From NCBI GenBank assembly GCA_913031095.1, contig CAJWGH010000055.1, positions 1 through 6,868 on the forward strand: DNA of 6,868 bases, written 5' to 3'. Below, one piece after another: positions 1-5,525 of this stretch (its first letter is position 1; every line of letters starts with the position of its first letter). A model generated the notes under the pieces. It did not search any database, was not told the origin of the DNA, and was given only the letters and a program-made list of their open reading frames with translations. This DNA comes from an uncultured Chloroflexota bacterium. Its GTDB lineage: Bacteria > Chloroflexota > Dehalococcoidia > UBA3495. The position numbers were made by a program, and so were the translations under genes.

Positions 1-2
1 GG

Positions 3-812
3 CTGGGCCGCGCTACCCGCGACATCGACCCGCAAAAAGAGAACGTTCTAACCACGGTCAGCTTCGGTCCTTCCCTGTTCCGCGCCCTAGCCCTGCCAGG
101 AACTCCGGTTGCAGTTGTTGACGACCTGGACAACTATGGCCTGCTCCCTGGAATCACTGAAGAGATTCAGCGAAACAAGATTCTTGATCGCTTCGCTAGG
201 ATGTATTCTCCCGCCATAGGCAGCAGCGCTGTCATGGACTACATGGGCCAGACTGGCTTGGATACACTTGAAGGGGCCGACATCCTGAACAAAGCCCCTG
301 GGATGTACTCCTCAAACGTCGAGTATCCCGACACCCCGATCGCCAAGAAATTAAAAGGCATCGCTCAGGTGCACATGGCCAACTTCGGCACCCGTGTCTT
401 CTACGTCGACCACGGCAGCTTCGACAGCCACTCCAATCAGAATGGCATGGCCGACAAGCTGTGGAAGGACGTCTCCGAAGGCCTGGATGCATTCTTGGAT
501 GACCTACGCGAACACGATGTCAGCGACAACGTTTCGGTCCTGATGTTCACTGAGTTCGGACGGCGGACCCATGACAATGGTTCCGGCACCGACCACGGAG
601 CCGGTGGGGCCGCCTTCATGTTCGGCGACGCTGTGAAGGGTGGACAATACAGCGAGTTCCCGTCCATGAAATCTGAGGACTTAGAACAGGGTGACGTCGT
701 ACCCAACTACGACTTCCGGGGACTGTACACCACCATCCTGGAAGACTGGATGGGCCTGGATGGCAAACCCATCGTGGATGGCAGCTTCGAAAAACTACCT
801 ATCTTCGCCTAG
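3..812 (+). CDS. DUF1501 family protein, C-terminal 269 residues (5' end outside window)
   Basis: The reading frame is open from the left edge, with its first whole codon at base 3, so the true start lies upstream; the ATG at 201 is internal. Family signatures run in the expected order: a GSFDSH-NQ motif (residues 139-145 of the visible part), a long helical stretch, FTEFGRR (182-188), NGSGTDHG (192-199), a glycine-rich segment with VKGG (211-214), and the closing DFRGLYTTILEDWMGLD block (237-253). These are hallmarks of DUF1501 proteins, which have an alkaline phosphatase/sulfatase-like fold; the His and Asp of FDSH and TDHG are probable metal ligands. Members usually carry an N-terminal Tat signal and are exported, but that end is not visible here. 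The substrate is unknown for the family. In planctomycetes these genes often neighbour DUF1800 or DUF1549 genes; upstream context cannot be checked. Family call is secure, function is not. Confidence 0.88.
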   Translation: MGRATRDIDPQKENVLTTVSFGPSLFRALALPGTPVAVVDDLDNYGLLPGITEEIQRNKILDRFARMYSPAIGSSAVMDYMGQTGLDTLEGADILNKAPGMYSSNVEYPDTPIAKKLKGIAQVHMANFGTRVFYVDHGSFDSHSNQNGMADKLWKDVSEGLDAFLDDLREHDVSDNVSVLMFTEFGRRTHDNGSGTDHGAGGAAFMFGDAVKGGQYSEFPSMKSEDLEQGDVVPNYDFRGLYTTILEDWMGLDGKPIVDGSFEKLPIFA

Positions 813-846
813 ACTTACCAACAGACCAGTCCAGATAAATCACAAT

Positions 847-870
847 ACGGGCGGCGCCTGCGCCGCCCGT
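847..870 (+). terminator. G+C-rich hairpin after the DUF1501 gene
   Basis: A perfect 10-bp stem (847-856 with 861-870, ACGGGCGGCG against its complement) closes a 4-base loop, 34 bases after the DUF1501 stop codon. It is followed only by TTATAAG rather than a true T-run, so it may be a weak or factor-assisted terminator, or an mRNA 3'-end stabiliser. Its position at a gene end supports a 3'-end role. Confidence 0.55.
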
Positions 871-926
871 TATAAGATGCCCCGGCAAATAATCGCTATC
901 GCGACACGGCCCAGGCATCAACCTAC

Positions 927-931
927 GGAGG
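927..931 (+). promoter_or_regulatory. Ribosome binding site deciding the NHL gene start
   Basis: GGAGG lies 5 bases before the ATG at 937. It selects this start over earlier in-frame ATGs, the first at 691, which would run the gene back over the DUF1501 coding end and its hairpin. Confidence 0.85.
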
Positions 932-936
932 AAATA

Positions 937-2001
937 ATGCTTACGGAAACAGTGGCAGGTCGCACTTACGACTACACCCACAACGTCGGCCGCGGCTCCC
1001 AGTCTGGGATGGGTTTCAACTACCCAAACGCCATGACCTTCGCTCCAGACGGCACGGTGTATATCACAAACCGGGGAAGTGAGACCATCAGCAACGTTGG
1101 TTGGAACCGGACCGGCGTAGGCCAGCGGATAACCAAGGTCACTATCGGCGACGAATGGGGCCAAGAAGAGTTCCTAGGCGAATACAGCAGATACGGTAAC
1201 GACGATGGCCAATTGATCTGGCCGGCTGGAATCGCCTCCAATGACCAGGGAGAGGTATTCGTCACCGACGAGTGGCTAAACCGCGTGTCGGTCTTCGACA
1301 AAGATGACAACCTCGCGCGGTCTTTCAGCACCCTGCAAGACGGCGACCCAGAGCCTAACGGCGCATCCGGAATCGCTATTGCATCTGATGGGACTATCTA
1401 CGTTACCGACAGCCGGAGCCACCAGGTGCGGCTATTCAAGAGCGACGGCACCTTCATCAGCTCCTTTGGCAACAAGGGTGTGAGTGAAGGGCAATTCGAT
1501 TCACCCTGGGGGATCACCATCGACAGTGCCGGAAAGGTCTACGTTGCCGACTTCAATAACCACAGGGTGCAGAAGTTCTCCGCCGACGGCAAGTTCGAAC
1601 AACAGATCGGACGGCCCGGCAACAAGCGCGGCGAACTCAACGGACCCACTGACGTGGCCGTTGACCCAGACGGAGACATCTATGTCTGCGACTGGAGCGC
1701 CAACCGTTGGGACCGAGGTAAGGTCCACATATTCACCCCCGAGGGCCAGTTCTTAACCGCTCTGGTCGGCGACGCCCAGAAACTTTCTCAGTGGGCCCAG
1801 ATGACCGTCGACGCCAACGACGACTACGGCAAGCGCCGCCGGGAAGTACGGAGCACTGAACCGGAATGGACATTCGCCCAGCCCACCGCGGTGGAGTGGG
1901 ACACCGCCAATAACCGTCTGATGGTTGCCGACACTCAGCGCAGCCGCCTTCAGATCTACAAAAAGACGTCCGGCTACTTAGTGCCGCAACTCAATCTCTG
2001 A
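937..2001 (+). CDS. NHL-repeat six-bladed beta-propeller protein
   Basis: A 354-residue protein built almost entirely of NHL-type blades. The repeating pattern is a proline or glycine turn, then a hydrophobic-Asp-x-x-Gly strand, then (I/V)YV(T/A)D, then an N-R-hydrophobic-x-x-F strand. Six units are visible near residues 27-48, 94-120, 142-168, 189-214, 236-266 and 314-342; clear cores are IYVTDSRSHQVRLF, VYVADFNNHRVQKF and IYVCDWSANRW. A short non-repeat linker rich in charged residues lies at about 280-312. There is no signal peptide, transmembrane segment or extra enzymatic domain, so the protein appears cytoplasmic and is the bare propeller. NHL propellers act as binding scaffolds or, in some lineages, as lactonases or lyases; nothing here picks one. 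The ATG at 937 is chosen for its GGAGG site. It sits 124 bases downstream of the DUF1501 gene beyond a hairpin, and is closed by a strong terminator. Fold is confident, role unknown. Confidence 0.88.
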   Translation: MLTETVAGRTYDYTHNVGRGSQSGMGFNYPNAMTFAPDGTVYITNRGSETISNVGWNRTGVGQRITKVTIGDEWGQEEFLGEYSRYGNDDGQLIWPAGIASNDQGEVFVTDEWLNRVSVFDKDDNLARSFSTLQDGDPEPNGASGIAIASDGTIYVTDSRSHQVRLFKSDGTFISSFGNKGVSEGQFDSPWGITIDSAGKVYVADFNNHRVQKFSADGKFEQQIGRPGNKRGELNGPTDVAVDPDGDIYVCDWSANRWDRGKVHIFTPEGQFLTALVGDAQKLSQWAQMTVDANDDYGKRRREVRSTEPEWTFAQPTAVEWDTANNRLMVADTQRSRLQIYKKTSGYLVPQLNL

Positions 2002-2048
2002 TCTTCGTTCCAGCGGCGAAAGCTGCTGAACAACTTGATCGGCAACAC

Positions 2049-2090
2049 ACCTTGGCGGAGGCGTAAAAGTCTCCGCCAAGGTTATTTTTA
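2049..2090 (+). terminator. Rho-independent terminator after the NHL gene
   Basis: An 11-bp perfect stem (2050-2060 with 2071-2081, CCTTGGCGGAG against its complement) is extended by an A-T pair outside and by G-U and C-G pairs inside, leaving a small A-rich loop. The T-rich tail TTATTTTT follows directly (2082-2089). This is a canonical intrinsic terminator, 48 bases after the stop codon. Confidence 0.9.
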
Positions 2091-2111
2091 GACCTATGGT
2101 TGGCGTGATTT

Positions 2112-2447
2112 ATGCCCGAACCTATGGACGCGAAAGCCCAGGCTCAATACCTCCAGATGGCTGAAGAACAATCCGATATCCTGTGCGCCCAAGTCCCCGA
2201 CATCATTCTTGAATTTGCCTCTGCAGAGGCCGAACCCACCCCCTTCATGGAGGAGTTCTTCGCCACTGGTTACGCCGGATGGATGAACCTTAAACATGGC
2301 CGTCGGATCAACCTACCTCAAGACCTAATCGATCGGGCCATCCTAGTCCTCTGGAACAGAGCCGGCCTACTCTACACCGACCGGATAACAGGAAAGGAGA
2401 ACGCCGACTCCGACAAACCCTTCTTCAGTGATGAGGGGCTTTACTGA
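2112..2447 (+). CDS. Small acidic hypothetical protein, 111 residues
   Basis: I do not recognise this protein. It is strongly acidic: about 19 Asp/Glu against 9 Lys/Arg. The N-terminal half looks helical (residues 5-50, with runs such as AQAQYLQMAEEQ and PFMEEFF). A Gly-Trp turn region follows (53-60), then a second amphipathic helix with DLIDRAILVLWNRAGLLY (71-88) and a polar tail ending in GLY. There is no signal peptide, full membrane span or cysteine cluster (one Cys). An in-frame TGA at 2106-2108 fixes the 5' limit; ATG 2112 or ATG 2124 are the possible starts, and neither has a Shine-Dalgarno sequence. Codon use resembles its neighbours and no competing frame covers it, so I take it as a real gene. 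It lies 21 bases past a terminator and 75 bases before the aminotransferase gene, in the same direction, so it could share a transcript with that gene. It may be a small partner protein, but that is a guess from position only. Confidence 0.68.
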   Translation: MPEPMDAKAQAQYLQMAEEQSDILCAQVPDIILEFASAEAEPTPFMEEFFATGYAGWMNLKHGRRINLPQDLIDRAILVLWNRAGLLYTDRITGKENADSDKPFFSDEGLY

Positions 2448-2511
2448 TTATTAGCTTTCGGCTGTCAGCTATCCAAGTGGATTCCCACCCTCACAACCAT
2501 GCACAATAACA

Positions 2512-2516
2512 GGGAG
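2512..2516 (+). promoter_or_regulatory. Ribosome binding site of the aminotransferase gene
   Basis: GGGAG lies 6 bases before ATG 2523, a good Shine-Dalgarno match that supports this start. Confidence 0.7.
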
Positions 2517-2522
2517 TAAATC

Positions 2523-3716
2523 ATGGCCGACCAGTTCAATTACGACAGTTTTTTCTCCGATGACTCAATGGACACGCCTCCAGGCTCGGTCCGGCATTCG
2601 AAGTATGACTTTGCAGTGGCCTATCCTGATCCAGCAAACCTACCGCTCGAGGACTTGATTGAGTCCGTCAGGGCTGGGTTCGAACGAGAAGGAAGGGATC
2701 TCGCCTACTATTCTTCTCCTGCCGGCGACCCCGAACTACGAAAGCTGGTAGCCGACAAGCTTAGCCGTGAGCGCAACATGAAGGTCACCGCCGACGATAT
2801 GGTGCTAACCTCGGGTTCTGGCGAGGCCATCGGAATCGTGATTCAGGCCCTGACCAACCCAGGTGACGTGGTTCTGGTTGAAGAATTCGTCTACCTGGGT
2901 ACTCTGAACCAAATGAAGAGATATGGGGCCGACGTAGTTGCGGTTAAGTGTGACGACGGCGGTATCATCCCAGAAAGTCTAGATTCGGTGATCACGGAGC
3001 AAACCGCCAATGGCAAAACGGTCAAATACCTCTACACAATCCCTATGTTCCAAAACCCACTTGGGTGGACCATGGATTTAGAACGCCGTAAGGAAGTGTT
3101 GGAAGTAACTGGGAAGCACGGCATCCCGGTATTTGAAGACGACTGCTATGCCGACCTCAGGTTCGCGGGTGATGACGTTACATCTTTCCATTCCTTGGAC
3201 GACACTGGCCGAGTAGTCTACGTCGGGTCATTCTCCAAGATTATCGCCCCCGGGATGCGGATGGGCTATCTCGTGGCCCCTAAAGAGGTCATCGGACGGG
3301 CTTGGAGCTTCAAGTCAGGGGGTGCTGTCAGCCAGTTCACCGCCCTGACCATCGCCGAATACATGAAGGGCGGTCTCGACCGCCATATCGACGAGCAGAA
3401 TCAGGCGTTGATGGCCAAACGGGACGCGATGGTGTCGGCCTTGGGTGAGAACTTCGGCAGTTCTGTCGAGTGGTCAGTACCGGAAGGCGGACTGTACTGC
3501 TGGGTCAAGTTCCCTGAAGGCACTGACCTGGCCGCGCCGCAAGAAGAGATATTTCACGAGGGCGTGAGCTACTACAACGGATCCCAGTTCTCTCCGACCG
3601 GCGAAGGCGTCAACTACGCACGCCTCTGCTTTGGCCACCCTACCGTGGAAACGATCCGCGATGGCATAGCCGAATTTGCGCGAATCTTAGACCACAAAAA
3701 GGTCTTCCCAAGATAG
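2523..3716 (+). CDS. PLP-dependent aminotransferase, class I/II (MocR/LysN-like, no DNA-binding domain)
   Basis: A 397-residue fold-type I aminotransferase of the usual length for stand-alone LysN/2-aminoadipate or aromatic aminotransferases. Visible landmarks are YYSSPAGDPELRK (62-74, N-terminal substrate-side block), SGSGEAI (97-103, cofactor phosphate loop), QNPLG (177-181, Asn178 near the PLP ring), EDDCYADL (205-212, Asp207 for the pyridine nitrogen and Tyr209 for O3'), SFSK (236-239, Lys239 as the Schiff-base lysine), GMRMGY (244-249, phosphate-binding Arg246) and YARLCF (365-370, Arg367 for the substrate carboxylate). The catalytic set is complete, so it should be active in the cytoplasm, moving an amino group between an amino acid and a 2-oxo acid. 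There is no winged-helix domain, so it is an enzyme and not a MocR regulator. The subgroup resembles valine-pyruvate/LysN-type enzymes; the donor cannot be read from sequence. It is downstream of the small acidic gene and convergent with the amidohydrolase gene. Confidence 0.92.
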   Translation: MADQFNYDSFFSDDSMDTPPGSVRHSKYDFAVAYPDPANLPLEDLIESVRAGFEREGRDLAYYSSPAGDPELRKLVADKLSRERNMKVTADDMVLTSGSGEAIGIVIQALTNPGDVVLVEEFVYLGTLNQMKRYGADVVAVKCDDGGIIPESLDSVITEQTANGKTVKYLYTIPMFQNPLGWTMDLERRKEVLEVTGKHGIPVFEDDCYADLRFAGDDVTSFHSLDDTGRVVYVGSFSKIIAPGMRMGYLVAPKEVIGRAWSFKSGGAVSQFTALTIAEYMKGGLDRHIDEQNQALMAKRDAMVSALGENFGSSVEWSVPEGGLYCWVKFPEGTDLAAPQEEIFHEGVSYYNGSQFSPTGEGVNYARLCFGHPTVETIRDGIAEFARILDHKKVFPR

Positions 3717-3893
3717 AATCTTCGAAACATGCGCCATCTCAGACCCCTTCATGGTTGGATTGTCAAACCATCAGTGGTGACTGGGTAAACCTCACCCAGC
3801 CCAGATGTTTTGCACAAGTCTGATTCCATAGATATATTATCGGAGCATAGGATGACCGAATAGACCATAGGCCGGAGCCAGCTATAGCTCAAC
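3717..3893. other. Intergenic gap between convergent blocks
   Basis: This 177-base stretch before the shared terminator has no credible ORF with a ribosome site. It holds two minor inverted repeats, ATGGTT/AACCAT (3751-3756 with 3766-3771) and CTGGGT/ACCCAG (3781-3786 with 3794-3799), neither followed directly by a T-run. It also holds a 10-base palindrome AGCTATAGCT (3880-3889). None is strong enough to name as a site. Confidence 0.5.
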
Positions 3894-3934
3894 AAGAAAG
3901 AAGGGGCGGTTGATTAAACCGCCCCTTCTTTCTT
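3894..3934. terminator. Bidirectional intrinsic terminator
   Basis: A perfect 18-bp stem (3894-3911 with 3917-3934) closes the 5-base loop GATTA. The core is GGGGCGGTT/AACCGCCCC. The outer arms are AAGAAAGAA on the left and TTCTTTCTT on the right, so the transcript ends in a U-rich arm when read on either strand. It sits 177 bases after the aminotransferase stop and 19 bases after the amidohydrolase stop, exactly where two convergent genes need a shared stop signal. Confidence 0.92.
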
Positions 3935-3953
3935 GGCTGTCATTGTTGTTGGA

Positions 3954-5378
3954 TTAGGCGATGGGGCGGTTCGTAACCGCGGCATCCACCTTTCTGGCGA
4001 TGAATTTGCCGCTGCCCAAAGAAGCTTTGAACTCCCGGTTATCCACCACAACATTACCCCGCAATATGGTTGTCACAGGCCATCCGTCGGCCTCGAACCC
4101 TTCCCATATACTGTAGTCCGATATATGGAAATCATCGATGGTAAGCTTGCGCTTGAAATTGGTATCGATGAGCGTGATATCTGCATCGCTGCCAGGCGCC
4201 AGCACACCCTTACGAGGATAAAGGCCCATAATCTTGGCAGCGTTGGCTGAAGTAACATCCACGAACCGCTGGAGAGACATACCTCTGCGGCGAACGCCCT
4301 CGCTATAGGTTACTCCCATGCGGGACTCAGCGCCGTTGTGGCCACCAGTGACGTCTGAGACTGACCGGCCAGAGATCTTGGTCTCCCACGAAGTGCAGTA
4401 CTCGTCAGTGGCCATGGTGCTAAGTCCGTTGGTCACTATGCCATCCCAGAGTGATTGCCTGTCGGCTTCAGACTTCAAAGACGGATAGGTGTGATATTTC
4501 ATGCCATTCTCTTCTTTGTAATCGTCGGAGCTAAAGCAGCAGTAATTATGCAGGGTCTCTCCGAAGACCGGTCGTCCATTGGAACGAGCTTCCAAGATTG
4601 CCTGCAGTCCCTGGGTAGCACTCACGTGCACGAAATAGACAGGTGCGCCGGTCCATTCGGCAACGCGAAGTACTCGACGGAAAGAAACATCCTCTGACTC
4701 GGCGCTGTGGACCAGGTGCATATTTGTCCACTCAGTTCTCTCTTCCCGAGCCAGTTTCTGGTACATGTGCTGGACCATATCGTCATCCTCGGAATGGACG
4801 AGAAGCATGGCGTTCATGCGTTGGATCTCCTCCATTAGGTCGTGGAGATGGCCGGTCCCCACCATGCGGGGTTCTCCGGTGGTGGCGGGAGGGCGGATGT
4901 TAGTGGTGAATATCTTGATGCTTGGGAAACCATCTTCTACCGCTTCGTGTAGGGAGCCCAAGATCTCGGGAGGAATGGCACCCAAAAGCATGAGATGGTG
5001 GGCGTAGTCAGCGTAAGAATTGCCCTGCCATGTGTCCGTCCGCTCTTGAATCGCCTGGGGAATGTCTATACCTGGGTATTGGATGGCGAAGTCCATCAAA
5101 GTAGTCGTACCACCGAACAATGCAGCACGGCTTACCTCTTCCGGTGGCGCTGTTTTCAGGTCACCATGGCCCATGATGGGCGCAGAGATATGGGCGTGGG
5201 GCTCAATCCCGCCAGGAACCACCACCATCCCGGTGGCGTCAATCACACGACCCGCCTCACCTGGCAGAGCACCTGGGGCTGCCACTGCAACTATCTTTTC
5301 GCCTTCAATCGCAACATCCCATTCGCCGACTCCCATGGGAGTTACAACTTGTCCGCCTCTGATGACAAGGTCTAGCAT
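3954..5378 (-). CDS. Dihydropyrimidinase/D-hydantoinase-like amidohydrolase
   Basis: A 474-residue cytoplasmic amidohydrolase of the cyclic-amidase family, close to the normal length. The two-part beta-sandwich is present at both ends (residues 1-55 and about 390-460), around the metal-dependent barrel. All six metal-centre residues are visible: His61 and His63 in EPHAH, carboxylated Lys155 in SIKIF, His195 in VHSED, His251 in FVHVSA and Asp325 in ATDEYC. The family's C-terminal block LYPRKGVLAPGSDADITLID (386-405) is near-canonical, as are GETLHNY (273-279) and the LWDGI helix (310-314). In this family the binuclear zinc site opens a cyclic or linear amide. Residues that bind the amide in D-hydantoinase are altered: the Tyr five positions after the Lys is Asn160, the SPPL loop is YPSL, and the Asn of the NGG motif is replaced. 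The substrate may therefore not be hydantoin or dihydropyrimidine. It probably works with the upstream permease. The ATG at 5378 has GGAGG 7 bases before it. Confidence 0.9.
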   Translation of the reverse strand: MLDLVIRGGQVVTPMGVGEWDVAIEGEKIVAVAAPGALPGEAGRVIDATGMVVVPGGIEPHAHISAPIMGHGDLKTAPPEEVSRAALFGGTTTLMDFAIQYPGIDIPQAIQERTDTWQGNSYADYAHHLMLLGAIPPEILGSLHEAVEDGFPSIKIFTTNIRPPATTGEPRMVGTGHLHDLMEEIQRMNAMLLVHSEDDDMVQHMYQKLAREERTEWTNMHLVHSAESEDVSFRRVLRVAEWTGAPVYFVHVSATQGLQAILEARSNGRPVFGETLHNYCCFSSDDYKEENGMKYHTYPSLKSEADRQSLWDGIVTNGLSTMATDEYCTSWETKISGRSVSDVTGGHNGAESRMGVTYSEGVRRRGMSLQRFVDVTSANAAKIMGLYPRKGVLAPGSDADITLIDTNFKRKLTIDDFHISDYSIWEGFEADGWPVTTILRGNVVVDNREFKASLGSGKFIARKVDAAVTNRPIA

Positions 5379-5385
5379 CTTTGAG

Positions 5386-5390
5386 CCTCC
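5386..5390 (-). promoter_or_regulatory. Ribosome binding site of the amidohydrolase gene
   Basis: On the minus strand GGAGG lies 7 bases before the ATG at 5378-5376, fixing that start. Confidence 0.85.
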
Positions 5391-5470
5391 AAAATAACCA
5401 GCTAATTAGGCATTTTCAGAATCGATAACGGAGTTTAGCATATAGCAGAAGTAGGGCACTAGGCACGGTA

Positions 5471-5484
5471 GATTCGAACGAATC
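5471..5484. promoter_or_regulatory. Inverted repeat, candidate operator upstream of the amidohydrolase gene
   Basis: GATTCG (5471-5476) and CGAATC (5479-5484) form a 6-bp dyad around AA, about 93 bases upstream of the amidohydrolase ATG. An extended -10-like TGCTATATG lies on the minus strand at 5447-5439, without a good -35. Together they could mark a regulated internal promoter in the gap between permease and amidohydrolase, but a short dyad can occur by chance. Confidence 0.3.
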
Positions 5485-5512
5485 CATGGGTGATAAAACG
5501 GGAGAAAGAGGA

Positions 5513-5524
5513 GAAGCGCGCTTC
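5513..5524 (-). repeat. Palindrome GAAGCGCGCTTC just after the permease stop
   Basis: A 12-base perfect palindrome begins one base after the permease TAA. As RNA it would form only a 4-bp stem with a CGCG loop, followed by a pyrimidine-rich stretch. That is too weak for a real terminator, which fits read-through into the amidohydrolase gene. Confidence 0.35.
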
Positions 5525-5525
5525 G

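Noticed and set aside
201..812. ATG 201 as the start of the DUF1501 gene
   Set aside because: The same frame is open to the left edge and the upstream residues (VTTVSFGPS-type and DDLDNYGLLPG stretches) read as normal DUF1501 protein, so 201 is an internal Met.
691..936. N-terminal extension of the NHL gene from ATG 691
   Set aside because: It overlaps the end of the DUF1501 gene and a hairpin, its translation is low-complexity Pro/Thr/Trp-rich shadow sequence, and a strong GGAGG site marks ATG 937.
799..1164. 121-residue minus-strand ORF over the start of the NHL gene
   Set aside because: It covers the gap and NHL blades in antisense, with no ribosome site and no family features.
3933..4250. 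105-residue plus-strand ORF over the amidohydrolase 3' end
   Set aside because: It starts within the terminator arm and runs antisense to conserved amidohydrolase sequence; no ribosome site or recognisable family.
5466..5490. tRNA T-arm-like TTCGAA sequence, a possible tRNA remnant or attachment site
   Set aside because: The flanking five bases do not pair on either strand as a T-stem would, and there is no acceptor stem, anticodon arm or integrase nearby.
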